Below, in pieces: positions 1-7,820 of a DNA stretch of 64,000 nucleotides; position 1 is the stretch's first letter; every line of letters starts with the position of its first letter. The notes below the pieces were generated by a model. It had not been told where the DNA came from and ran no database searches. It worked only from the letters and a program-made list of their open reading frames with translations. Both the position numbers and the translations under genes were made by a program. The DNA comes from Glycomyces buryatensis. GTDB lineage: Bacteria; Actinomycetota; Actinomycetes; Mycobacteriales; Micromonosporaceae. The DNA is taken from positions 1 through 64,000 of the forward strand of contig NZ_STGY01000073.1 of NCBI RefSeq assembly GCF_004912275.1, given 5' to 3'.

Positions 1-48
1 CGACTGCTGTACCAATTCCATATCTCTGTGCGTACCTCAATACTACTT

Positions 49-79
49 TTACGACAAAACCCGATCCACTTACGACAAA
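49..79. repeat. Direct repeat TTACGACAAA, two copies 21 bp apart
   Basis: Exact 10-base copies lie at 49-58 and 70-79. The 21-bp period equals two helical turns, which puts both copies on the same DNA face, as expected for a regulator site in the AT-rich segment. No regulator can be assigned. Confidence 0.4.
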
Positions 80-391
80 GAGACGCCGGTCACATCCGCC
101 CCGTGGAACGGTTGCGGCACAACACCTCTCGCCACGACCGCCACCGGGACCGCACCGCACGATCGCACCCCCGCACCCCGCCATCCCGCCACGCCTCCGA
201 CCCTCCCCCCTCCCCGCGGACGGGCACGGAGGCCGCGCCCGTCCCCACCGCTGCCGTCGCCGATGCCTTTAGCGCAGAACGACCCTCCACTGGCACCGCC
301 CCCGCCAGCGCCCCCACCCCCAATGCAGGCCTCCCCAAGCGCCCCACGCACACGCACGCACCCGCACCCGCACCCGAGGGCGCTCAGTCGA

Positions 392-428
392 AAGCCCGAT
401 GCCCCATCGAAGGGGAAGTTTCGGGCCT
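392..428 (-). terminator. Hairpin terminator after the SCO2521-like gene
   Basis: Outer arms AAGCCCGA and TCGGGCCT enclose inner arms CCCC and GGGG around a short loop. On the minus strand the hairpin is followed by TTTCGACT, a weak U tract. It lies 5 bases past the stop codon at 433. Confidence 0.5.
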
Positions 429-432
429 TGGC

Positions 433-1455
433 CTAGAAGCCCGGTTCGCCGTTGCCGCCGCCCAGGATCCGGGGATTGCGTTCGATGATCGACAGAACCT
501 TGTCGGCGAGGTCGGCCGCGCCGAAGTCGATCTGCGAGCGCACCCGCTCGGTCATGGTGGTCCACTGCCGGGTCAGGCCCGGGCGCTCCTCCAATGAGTC
601 CCACATGAACTGAAGGTCGTGGCTGGTCCGCGAACCGGGGGACCACAGATGCAGCAGATGGTCGACGACCGGACGCAGCGTCTGCAGGGTGTGCCGGGAG
701 TCCTCGCCGATCTTGGATCGCTGGATCCGCTCCTGGACTGCCGTCAGCAGCCAGTCGTGGACCGCCAGATCCTCTGCCGCAGAGGCGAGCTGTTCGGGGT
801 CGACGGCACCGGTCGTCATGCTCATCCGGCGTCGGTCGCCGTCGACGAGGCGGAAGGCGACCTCCGAGACCATGCCGGGTTCGGCGATGGCCGCCCAGCG
901 CACCCGCTTCGCACCGGTCTTGATCGGCGGGCGCTGGTCGAGGTGCTGCCAGGCCAGGACATCGTGGATGGAGTGCTTGGCGATGGCGGCGGTGTCGAGC
1001 AGGCCGGTGCGGTCGCGGCGGGCGTCGGCGTAGAGGAAGCCCCGGGCGAGGCGCCCCGCGTCCAGGTTCCCGATGGGATTGACCTTGCCGGGCCGCGCCA
1101 GGTAGTACGACCAGGGCATGCGGCGGGGCTGGTACTGCGCGGTGATCGCGGTCCAGGCCGACCCCTGGAGGAGGTGCCCGCCGGTGAGGACGGCGCGGGA
1201 GCAGACCGTGCCGACTCCGCGCACGGAGCCGTTGTCGGCGGCGGCGTCGGTGACCCTGCCGTCGTCCCGGGGCCCTTGCGGCAGTTTGCAGTCGACGCCG
1301 TGCAGCAGCGTCGGCGAGGCGGTGTGCGGAACGGGCCGCGCCCACTGGACGACGCTCTCACCGACGGCGAGAGCGAGCGCCTGCCGCGCCTGTTCGGGAG
1401 TGAGCGGCCGCGAGTGCGGCAGGAGCGCGGTGATGATCTCCCCGACGACGAGCAT
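433..1455 (-). CDS. SCO2521-family protein of unknown function
   Basis: A 340-residue protein resembling the actinobacterial SCO2521 family, from memory of its signature segments: MLVVGE at the N-terminus, GVDCKLP near residues 53-59, TGGHLLQGSAW near 91-101 and MPWSYYLARPG near 113-123. The family has no known biochemical role; in Streptomyces it lies in a conserved cluster with SCO2522-SCO2525-type genes, none of which is visible here. I chose the ATG at 1455 because GAAGGGAAG sits about 10 bases upstream of it; an in-frame GTG-type start at 1488 would add 11 residues without a comparable ribosome site. No signal peptide or membrane segment is seen. The family call is moderate. Confidence 0.55.
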   Translation of the reverse strand: MLVVGEIITALLPHSRPLTPEQARQALALAVGESVVQWARPVPHTASPTLLHGVDCKLPQGPRDDGRVTDAAADNGSVRGVGTVCSRAVLTGGHLLQGSAWTAITAQYQPRRMPWSYYLARPGKVNPIGNLDAGRLARGFLYADARRDRTGLLDTAAIAKHSIHDVLAWQHLDQRPPIKTGAKRVRWAAIAEPGMVSEVAFRLVDGDRRRMSMTTGAVDPEQLASAAEDLAVHDWLLTAVQERIQRSKIGEDSRHTLQTLRPVVDHLLHLWSPGSRTSHDLQFMWDSLEERPGLTRQWTTMTERVRSQIDFGAADLADKVLSIIERNPRILGGGNGEPGF

Positions 1456-1564
1456 GGACGGACCACTTCCCTTCAGACGCGGTGACAACCGAAAGCGGGT
1501 AAGTCGGCGGTTCGGCCCGGTCGGCCTGGGGGACCGGTGCGTCCCGGGGTCGGGATGCGGCGCA

Positions 1565-3199
1565 TTAGCGTTCCCGGTGTTCGGTGATCGCCAGTCCGTG
1601 ACCGTCGGGGTCGCGGAAGGATGCCGCCCGCATCTCGTAGTTCTGTCCCAGCAGCGCGGTGCGCGGCAGGTGCAGGAACTCGACGCCGGCCTGGTTCATC
1701 TCGGCGAACGCCGCGTCGATGTCGCCGACCTCGAAAGTCAGGTGCATGACGCCGGTCTCGCCGGGTGGCGCGTCCGCGCGTTCCCACAGCAGGATCTTCC
1801 CGAACCCGGCGTCGAGCATGGCCGCCTCGTCCGTTCGATCGGTGATGGACAGACCGAGTGCGTCCCTGTAGAACTCGATCGACCGTTCCAGGTCCGCGAC
1901 CACCAGGGTGGCGGCGACATCGGTGACGTCGGTGCCGTCGAGGCGCTGCTCGGACAGCAGCAGCTCGGCCAGTCCGTCGGGGAGCGAGGCGCCGTGTTCG
2001 GGGGAGATGCGCTGGCGGGGAGGCGTGGGCGCCGACCTGAACGCGGACGCCTCTTCGATCGGTGGCGGCGACGAGAGGTCGAAGGCCATCCCCGGATCGT
2101 CGGCGTCGAACCCGCCCGAAGCGGCCGTGGTCACGGGTTCCGGCGGCATCGCCTCAGACATCATCTCGAGTTCGTCGACCGGCCCGGCCTCGGATTCCGA
2201 CAATGGACCGGTGACCTGCTCGATCACGATCGGACGCCGAGGTGTCTCGGCCGCAACCACTTCCCCAATGGGCTCGGCCGCAACGGGCTCGGCCGGACCG
2301 GGCCCAGGGTCGGCCGGGACGGTTTCCGGGGGAGGTTCGACCCCGCCGGCCTGCTCGGGAACCTTGGCCTCGACTCCCGGCGCCGGAGCGGGTTCCGGAC
2401 CCTTCGGCTCGGGCGGCTTCGACTGGGCTGCAGGAGCCTTCGCTTCGGGAACCGGCGGCTTCGACTCAGTTGTGGGACCCTTCGGCTCGGTCGCGGGAGC
2501 CTTCGTCTCGGGCTCGAACATGTCGTTCAGGGCGTCGAGGGTGGCCGTCCGCTGGTCGGGGGCCGGTTTGGGGCGCGGAGGGTCGTCCTCCACGATCAGG
2601 TCTTCGAGCTTGTGCTGGCCGATGTTCGGCGGTGCGGGCACCGGCGCCGGGAAGCGCCGCGCCGAGAATTCCACGGTGATGAACGCGATGCCTCCGGCCA
2701 GGCACAGGAACGCCAGCACCGCGACGCCGACACTTTGCGCGCCGATCGACATGGAAGCGAAGAAGAACGACAGAATCAGTAAAGTGAATGCGCCGACCGC
2801 GTAGGAGGTGCGCCAGCGAAGCCGCCTGTCCCCGTTGAGGACCGTGCCGATCGCGTCGCCGCCCGCGGAGTGGTGCTGGGCGGCGTGCAGCTGACTCGTC
2901 GCGGTGTGGTTGGCGGCGAACCAGCGCAGTTCGCGCTGGCGGCGCTGCTGGTCGAGCATGATGCGTTGCTGCCGTAGCTGTTCGGCACTGTTGGGGCGGC
3001 CTTGCTGCTGTTTGCCGCGTTGCGCGGGCGCGGCCTTACGTGCGGTGCCGGTGCGCGGTTTCGCGCCACCTTTGGCTCCGCCTTTGCCTCCACCCTTCGC
3101 GCCGCCTTTGGCCCCGCCTCTGGCGGCTCCCTTGGAGCCGCCCTTGTTATTCGCGGCTTTGGGAGCCTGCCGCGGTGCTGGTCTGGGGGGCTGCCGCAT
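1565..3199 (-). CDS. Membrane protein with cytosolic Lys/Gly-rich head and C-terminal VOC (glyoxalase-like) domain
   Basis: A 544-residue protein of four parts: a basic, low-complexity head with repeated AKGG motifs (about residues 16-50); two adjacent hydrophobic segments (about 133-153 and 157-178) forming a hairpin in the membrane; a long Pro/Glu/Ala-rich linker (about 190-410); and a C-terminal VOC-superfamily domain (about 425-544) with the typical SIEFYRDALGL and FRDPDGHGL segments. The hairpin would put both ends on the same side, probably the cytoplasm. VOC domains include glyoxalases, dioxygenases and antibiotic-binding proteins, so substrate cannot be assigned. ATG at 3199 has GATGAGG 8 bases upstream; a GTG at 3238 lacks such a site. 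The fusion of a membrane anchor to a VOC domain is uncommon. Confidence 0.7.
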   Translation of the reverse strand: MRQPPRPAPRQAPKAANNKGGSKGAARGGAKGGAKGGGKGGAKGGAKPRTGTARKAAPAQRGKQQQGRPNSAEQLRQQRIMLDQQRRQRELRWFAANHTATSQLHAAQHHSAGGDAIGTVLNGDRRLRWRTSYAVGAFTLLILSFFFASMSIGAQSVGVAVLAFLCLAGGIAFITVEFSARRFPAPVPAPPNIGQHKLEDLIVEDDPPRPKPAPDQRTATLDALNDMFEPETKAPATEPKGPTTESKPPVPEAKAPAAQSKPPEPKGPEPAPAPGVEAKVPEQAGGVEPPPETVPADPGPGPAEPVAAEPIGEVVAAETPRRPIVIEQVTGPLSESEAGPVDELEMMSEAMPPEPVTTAASGGFDADDPGMAFDLSSPPPIEEASAFRSAPTPPRQRISPEHGASLPDGLAELLLSEQRLDGTDVTDVAATLVVADLERSIEFYRDALGLSITDRTDEAAMLDAGFGKILLWERADAPPGETGVMHLTFEVGDIDAAFAEMNQAGVEFLHLPRTALLGQNYEMRAASFRDPDGHGLAITEHRER

Positions 3200-3321
3200 T
3201 GCCGACACCTCATCCACAACTGGGAAACCGGGTTTCACCGTGAATGGTACGTGGGTGAGGCAAGGCGCACAACGTCGCTTAGTATGACGACGAAATCCGA
3301 CAGTTACTTGAAGGAGTCGCC

Positions 3322-3726
3322 GTGGCCGAGCAGCGCACGCTCGTCTTGATCAAACCCGACGCTGTGAAGCGCGGGCTCATCGGCGAGGTTCTCGCCCGTC
3401 TGGAGCGCAAAGGGCTGCGGGTGGAGCGGATGGAGCTGCGCACGATGAGCTCCGAGCTCTCCGACGCCCACTACGCCGAGCACGTGGACCGGCCGTTCTA
3501 CCCGGGCCTGAAGGCGTTCATGACGTCCGGTCCGCTGGTGAGCCTGATCGCCGTCGGCGACGAGGCGATCCCGGTGGTGCGGCAGCTCGCCGGCGCCACC
3601 GACGGCCGCAAGGCCGAGGCCGGGACGATCCGCGGCGACCTGTCGCTGTCCAACCAGCAGAACCTGATCCACGCCTCCGACTCCGAGGAGTCGGCCAAGC
3701 GCGAGATCGACCTCTGGTTCAGCTAG
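3322..3726 (+). CDS. ndk: Nucleoside diphosphate kinase
   Basis: Transfers the gamma-phosphate of ATP to NDPs through a phospho-histidine, balancing NTP pools in the cytoplasm. The 134-residue length is normal. Lys11 in LIKPDAVKRG and the catalytic His117 in NLIHASDS are present. The GTG start follows AAGGAG with good spacing. The gene is divergent from the VOC membrane protein and convergent with the nucleotidyltransferase to its right, with only 11 bases between the two stop codons and no hairpin terminator visible. A TAGTAT hexamer at 3280-3285 is a possible -10 element. Confidence 0.97.
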   Translation: MAEQRTLVLIKPDAVKRGLIGEVLARLERKGLRVERMELRTMSSELSDAHYAEHVDRPFYPGLKAFMTSGPLVSLIAVGDEAIPVVRQLAGATDGRKAEAGTIRGDLSLSNQQNLIHASDSEESAKREIDLWFS

Positions 3727-3737
3727 TCAGAGGCACG

Positions 3738-4322
3738 TTAGGCGGCGGCTCCGCCTTCGAGGGCGGTGAGGTCGGCGGGGGTGTCGATGTCGCCCGCGTC
3801 GCCCGGGCACGGCACCTCCCGGACCAGAGCCGCCTTGGCGGCCAGGTAGTTCCGGGCGCCGCGGTCGCCCGCGGCGTCGGCCGCGATGCCGTCGAAGTGC
3901 TTTCGGGAGAAGAACATCGGGTGGCCCCGCTCACCGTCGTAGGTGGCCGCGGCGAGCTCCGCGCCGTCGTCGGCGGCCGCGATGAGGCGCCGCACCGCCT
4001 CGGGCCGGATGTGCGGCAGGTCGACGAGGGTCACCACGACACCGTCGTACCGTTCGGGAATGGCCGCGAGCCCGGCCTGGAGCGAGGTCGACATGCCCTG
4101 GCCCCAACGGCGATTGAGCACCGGCGTGAACGGCTCCTTCGCGGCCCCCATCGCCTGCTCCGCCTGGGCGCCCAGCACGGCCAGGACCTGGCGGCACCCG
4201 CCCTCGCGCAGCGTGGCGACGGCCCGGTCGAGCAGGCTCCGCCCGTCGTATTCGACCAGCGCCTTCGGCTGTCCGAACCGGCGTCCCGCGCCGGCGGCCA
4301 GGACCAGTCCTGCGTAACTCAT
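3738..4322 (-). CDS. MobA/MocA-like nucleotidyltransferase
   Basis: A 194-residue protein of the MobA-like NTP-transferase family. The nucleotide-binding motif LAAGAGRRFGQPKAL lies at residues 8-22 and the metal-binding acidic motif TLVDLPHIRPEAV near residue 100. Family members attach CMP or GMP to molybdopterin. Xanthine dehydrogenase-type enzymes normally use the cytosine dinucleotide cofactor made by MocA, and a three-subunit xanthine dehydrogenase is encoded 3.5 kb away, so a MocA-like role is likely. That is an inference from context; the fold also includes sugar-phosphate nucleotidyltransferases. The gene starts 11 bases after the stop of the pucR-like gene and probably forms an operon with it. 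ATG 4322 follows GGGAG. Confidence 0.75.
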   Translation of the reverse strand: MSYAGLVLAAGAGRRFGQPKALVEYDGRSLLDRAVATLREGGCRQVLAVLGAQAEQAMGAAKEPFTPVLNRRWGQGMSTSLQAGLAAIPERYDGVVVTLVDLPHIRPEAVRRLIAAADDGAELAAATYDGERGHPMFFSRKHFDGIAADAAGDRGARNYLAAKAALVREVPCPGDAGDIDTPADLTALEGGAAA

Positions 4323-4332
4323 GCATCTCCCT

Positions 4333-5862
4333 CTATTCGAGGCTCACCGCGAGTGCCAGATCCATGCGGTCCAGCGGATTGCGCAGGTCGCGTCCGGTGA
4401 GCTGTTCGACGCGCCGCATTCGGTAGCGGACGGTGTTGACGTGCAGGTGGAGGCTCGTCGCGCATTGGCGCCAGGAGCCGTCGCATTCGAGGAACCGCCG
4501 CAGGGTCGGCAGCAGGTCGGAGCGGTGGCGGGCGTCGTATTCGATGAGCGGGTCGAGCACCCGGGTGCGGAAGGCGCGGCTGACGTCGGCGGGGACGGCG
4601 GCGAGGAGCATCCGGTGGGAGACGAGGTGGTCGGGCTCGGCGACGTCGACGCAGCCGGGGCGCGGCTTGGCGAGCGCGGCGGTGTGGCGGGCCTGTTCGA
4701 GGGCGCCGCGCAGGGACTCGGGGGAGCGGACCGGGTCGGCCAGGCCGACGCCGATCGCGCCGGCGCCGCCGAACGACAGGATCTCGGCGCAGCGGCGGGT
4801 CCACTCCACCAGGCGGGTGCGCTCCGTGGGCGCCCCGGCGGGCCCCGAGAGGACCGCGATCGTCTCGGCCCCCTTCGTGGCCCAGGCCGCGACCGGCATG
4901 TCCAGTGGGTCCGAGTCCTCGTCGTCGCCGCACGCCAGGGCCTCGGCGATGACGACCTCGCGCCGTTCGACCGGTTCGCCGGTCGCGACGATGACGGTCA
5001 TCGGCTCGTCCAAGGGGAGTCCGGCGCGGCGCAGGGCGTCGTCGTCGGTGCCCGCACCGGCGATGGCGGCGATGAGTTCGGTGTGGCTGGCGGGCCGGAT
5101 GGCCGGGTCGTCCAGCTCGAGCATGAGCAGCGCCGACAGCTGCTCGGCGACCAGGCGACGCTCGGGCGGCCACTGGGTGTGGTCGTCATCGATCACCAGG
5201 AATCGGCCGGTGTGAATGGTCGAGCCGATGCCGAAGACCGAGTAGCAGCGGTGCCGGTCCAGCGTGACGCGCTGCGGCAGGCGTTCGGCGGTGTGGGCGC
5301 GGGAGACGACCGTGGCCCGGTCGGGCTCCGACAGCGGGAGCGAGCCGCGAATGGGCCGCCCGGTGGGGGACATGACCAGGCACTCCATGCCCAACTCGTC
5401 GTGGATGAGTTCCAGGATCTGCCCGATGCCGTCGGCGGCGATGAGCTGGCGGTGGCGGTCCAGGAGCGAGGCCAGGTCGCCCGAGCGCCCGACCGACAGC
5501 CGCTGCACGATCCGCTCGGTGATCTCCGCGAACGCCACCGCCGCGTCGACCGAGAACAGAGGCAGATCATGCGCCTCGCAGGCATCGACCAGATCGGTTG
5601 GGACGGTGTGGAAATCGGGGTGGTCGCCGGCGCCGAGCGCGGTGACGCCGGCGGCGATCAGGTTGCGCACGAACGTATCGGAGTCGTCCCGGGCCCTGCG
5701 CCACATCATCCCGGTCAGCACCAGTTCGCCGCCGGAGAGGTAGCGGCGCGGGTCCTGGAGGTCGGTCGGGACGACCCAGCGGATCTCCCGGTCGAGGTGG
5801 TGCGTGCCCGAAAGCAGGGTCAGCCCCAGCTCGGGCATCTGTAGCAGGGAGCGAAGTCTCAA
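4333..5862 (-). CDS. pucR: PucR-family transcriptional regulator of purine catabolism
   Basis: A 509-residue regulator. The N-terminal PucR domain (about residues 1-120) opens with MRLRSLLQMPELGLTLLSG. A CdaR/GGDEF-like middle region follows, and the C-terminal helix-turn-helix of the PucR/CdaR type (about 450-505) contains SLHLHVNTVRYRMRRVEQLTG. The family controls purine or ureide use in bacilli and actinobacteria. It lies divergent to the complete urate/allantoin operon, so it is very probably its regulator; whether it activates or represses cannot be read from the sequence. The start is TTG at 5862, preceded by GGGGG; no ATG fits the conserved N-terminus. It is probably co-transcribed with the MocA-like gene. 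Confidence 0.88.
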   Translation of the reverse strand: MRLRSLLQMPELGLTLLSGTHHLDREIRWVVPTDLQDPRRYLSGGELVLTGMMWRRARDDSDTFVRNLIAAGVTALGAGDHPDFHTVPTDLVDACEAHDLPLFSVDAAVAFAEITERIVQRLSVGRSGDLASLLDRHRQLIAADGIGQILELIHDELGMECLVMSPTGRPIRGSLPLSEPDRATVVSRAHTAERLPQRVTLDRHRCYSVFGIGSTIHTGRFLVIDDDHTQWPPERRLVAEQLSALLMLELDDPAIRPASHTELIAAIAGAGTDDDALRRAGLPLDEPMTVIVATGEPVERREVVIAEALACGDDEDSDPLDMPVAAWATKGAETIAVLSGPAGAPTERTRLVEWTRRCAEILSFGGAGAIGVGLADPVRSPESLRGALEQARHTAALAKPRPGCVDVAEPDHLVSHRMLLAAVPADVSRAFRTRVLDPLIEYDARHRSDLLPTLRRFLECDGSWRQCATSLHLHVNTVRYRMRRVEQLTGRDLRNPLDRMDLALAVSLE

Positions 5863-6091
5863 GGTGACCCCCAGGGGTTCCGGCGCCTACGGCGGCGCCG
5901 TTGTCGCTAAAAACCCACGATAGCGCTGCTCGCGAAGCCGACTTGGATGATCCTCCAGCATTTAACGAATGCGAAATCAAGGTTTCATAGCGTGCGACAG
6001 TGGCCCGGACCGCACCAGTCGGCTTCACTGGTGCGACAGCCTGCGCGCGGCCCGCGGGCAGAGCACAATGAGACCGATGCAGGAGGCGCCG
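5863..6091. promoter_or_regulatory. Divergent control region between pucR and the purine catabolic operon
   Basis: This 229-bp region separates the regulator from uraD and contains three dyads. The first is GCTA/TAGC around a GC-poor spacer near 5906-5924. The second is GCATT-taacg-AATGC at 5958-5972. The third is a 9-bp perfect dyad at 6011-6035. The octamer GTGCGACAG occurs twice, at 5992-6000 and 6031-6039. These are the obvious candidates for PucR binding; no promoter hexamers stand out. Confidence 0.55.
6011..6035. promoter_or_regulatory. Perfect 9-bp inverted repeat, candidate operator or leader hairpin
   Basis: CGCACCAGT (6011-6019) and ACTGGTGCG (6027-6035) flank a 7-base spacer, 57 bases before the chosen uraD start. 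It could be an operator for the divergent PucR-like protein or an RNA hairpin in the uraD leader. Confidence 0.5.
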
Positions 6092-6604
6092 ATGTGGACT
6101 CTCGGGGAGTTCAACACCCTGGCGGCCGACGCCGTCACCGAAGGCCTGTTGGCCTGCTGCGCTTCGGCACAGTGGGCCCGGAAGGTCGTCTCCGGACGGC
6201 CGTACGGGACCCTCGCCGCGCTCCTCGCCGCAGCCGGAGCGGCCTTCGACGAACTGGACGAGGCCGAGATCGAGGTCGCCCACGCCGCGCACCCCCGCAT
6301 CGGCCGGCCCGTCCAGCCGGCCGGCACCGGGCAGCGGACCGGGGCGGCCTGGTCCCGCGGCGAGCAGTCGCGGGCCCTGGCCTCCGGCGAGGCCGTGCGG
6401 GCCGCGCTGGCCGATGCGAACCAGGCCTACGAGCACCGGTTCGGCCGGGTCTTCCTCATCTGCGCGACCGGCCTGACCGGCGAAGAGATCCTGGCCGAGG
6501 CCAAGCGCCGCTTGGGCAATGACTCCCAGACCGAGGCGTACGAGGCCTCCGTGCAGCTGCGCAAGATCGTCCTGCTCCGACTCGGAAAGGCGGTGCGGGC
6601 ATGA
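6092..6604 (+). CDS. uraD: OHCU decarboxylase (2-oxo-4-hydroxy-4-carboxy-5-ureidoimidazoline decarboxylase)
   Basis: Third step of urate breakdown: decarboxylates OHCU to S-allantoin in the cytoplasm. The 170-residue protein has the family's HPRIG motif with His67, a conserved Glu91-Gln92 pair and NQAYEHRFG at 110-117, matching the catalytic His/Glu/Arg set known for UraD. The reading frame stays open back to 5969, but ATG 6092 is preferred because AGGAGG lies 6 bases before it and the family homology starts there. It is the first gene of the operon and overlaps uraH by four bases (ATGA). Confidence 0.93.
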   Translation: MWTLGEFNTLAADAVTEGLLACCASAQWARKVVSGRPYGTLAALLAAAGAAFDELDEAEIEVAHAAHPRIGRPVQPAGTGQRTGAAWSRGEQSRALASGEAVRAALADANQAYEHRFGRVFLICATGLTGEEILAEAKRRLGNDSQTEAYEASVQLRKIVLLRLGKAVRA

Positions 6605-6933
6605 GCCAATTGTCATCCCACGTGCTCGACGCGGCCCATGGCCGTCCGGCCGAAGGCGTCCGCCTGACCCTCTCCTGGCAGGAGGAGGAAGACGGCGAAT
6701 TCGTGGCGGTCCGCGAAGGCGTCACCGACGCCGACGGCCGGATCGGCGGTTGGCCGATCCTGTCCGGGCTCCACCGCCTGCGCTTCGACACCGGAACCTG
6801 GTTCGCCGAGCGCGACGTCGAGAGCTTCTACCCCGAGGTGGTCGTGGCCTTCGCCGTGGACGACGAGGCCCAGAACTACCACGTTCCGCTGCTGCTCAGC
6901 CCCTTCGCGTACTCGACGTACCGGGGCAGTTGA
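6601..6933 (+). CDS. uraH: 5-hydroxyisourate hydrolase (transthyretin-like)
   Basis: Hydrolyses 5-hydroxyisourate, the product of uricase, to OHCU. The protein is 110 residues, normal for the family. It shows the N-terminal SSHVLDAAHGRPAEGV signature and ends in the diagnostic YRGS tetrapeptide. It is translationally coupled to uraD (ATGA) and followed 50 bases later by uricase, which makes its substrate. Confidence 0.96.
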   Translation: MSQLSSHVLDAAHGRPAEGVRLTLSWQEEEDGEFVAVREGVTDADGRIGGWPILSGLHRLRFDTGTWFAERDVESFYPEVVVAFAVDDEAQNYHVPLLLSPFAYSTYRGS

Positions 6934-6983
6934 GCGGCGAGGTGCCCTTTCCGATCCCCACCACCCGAACTGGAGCGTTCTCT

Positions 6984-7820
6984 GTGTTTTCCTTGGGCGG
7001 CAACAACTACGGCAAGTCCGGCGTCCGGCTCGTCAGGGTCGAGCGCGAGACTCCGCGCCACGCCATCCGCGACCTGACCGTGCACACCGCGCTCTCCGGC
7101 GACCTGGACGCCACCCACTTCACCGGCGACAATGCGAACGTCCTGCCCACCGATACGCAGAAGAACACGGTCTACGCCTTCGCCCGCGACGGGATCGGAC
7201 CGATCGAGTCCTTCGCGGAGCGCCTGGCCCGCCACTTCGTGGACCGGGCCGAGCCGATCCGCACCGCCCGCGTCCAGATCGAGGAGCAGGCCTGGTCGCG
7301 ACTGGGCGACCACTCGTTCTCCCGCGGCGAGGGCGGCGAGCTGCGCACCTGCGAGGTCGTCTACGACGGCGAACGCGTCGAAGCGGTCGCCGGCCTCAGG
7401 GACCTCCTCCTGCTCAACAGCACCGACTCGGAATTCGGCGGATTCCTGGTCGACGAGTTCACGACCCTGCCCGAGACCTCCGACCGCATCCTCGCGACGG
7501 CCGTCAACGCCCGGTGGACCTACGTCGGAGCAACCGAGGACTTCGACTACGACCGGGCCTTCGCCGCCGCCCGGGGAGCCCTCCTGGCCGCGTTCGCCGG
7601 CACCTACTCGCTGTCGCTGCAACAGACCCTCTACGCCATCGGCGAGCGCATACTGGAGGCGATCCCCGAGGTCGGCGAGGTACGGCTGTCGCTGCCGAAT
7701 CGGCACCACTACCAGTTCGACCTCGAACGATTCGGCATAGACAACCCCGGCGTGGTCTTCCAGGCCGGGGACCTGCCCTACGGACTCATCGAGGGCACGG
7801 TCCGGAGGGAGACGTCATGA
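6984..7820 (+). CDS. uox: Urate oxidase (uricase, cofactor-free)
   Basis: Oxidises urate with O2 to 5-hydroxyisourate and H2O2. The 278-residue protein contains the active-site Lys11 (GNNYGKSG), the Thr56-Asp57 pair in NVLPTDTQKN, the SLQQTLY glutamine and the NRHHYQFDLE histidine region. GTG 6984 is chosen: GGAG lies 8 bases upstream and the product then begins at the usual uricase N-terminus, although the frame is open much further upstream. The length is slightly under the usual ~300 residues. Its stop overlaps the next start (ATGA at 7817), coupling it to the xanthine dehydrogenase genes that supply urate. Confidence 0.94.
   Translation: MFSLGGNNYGKSGVRLVRVERETPRHAIRDLTVHTALSGDLDATHFTGDNANVLPTDTQKNTVYAFARDGIGPIESFAERLARHFVDRAEPIRTARVQIEEQAWSRLGDHSFSRGEGGELRTCEVVYDGERVEAVAGLRDLLLLNSTDSEFGGFLVDEFTTLPETSDRILATAVNARWTYVGATEDFDYDRAFAAARGALLAAFAGTYSLSLQQTLYAIGERILEAIPEVGEVRLSLPNRHHYQFDLERFGIDNPGVVFQAGDLPYGLIEGTVRRETS

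Larger units (their letters stand above)
1..432. other. Intergenic region at the left window edge
   Basis: No convincing gene is seen here; the open frames are proline/arginine-rich shadows of GC-biased DNA. The first 80 bases are clearly AT-richer than the rest and carry a direct repeat at 49-79, so they may be the promoter region of a gene beyond the left edge. The right part holds a terminator-like hairpin for the leftward gene that ends at 433. Confidence 0.5.

Noticed and set aside
28-597. 189-codon plus-strand frame at the left edge
   Set aside because: His/Pro/Arg-rich composition and overlap with the end of the SCO2521-like gene indicate a shadow frame.
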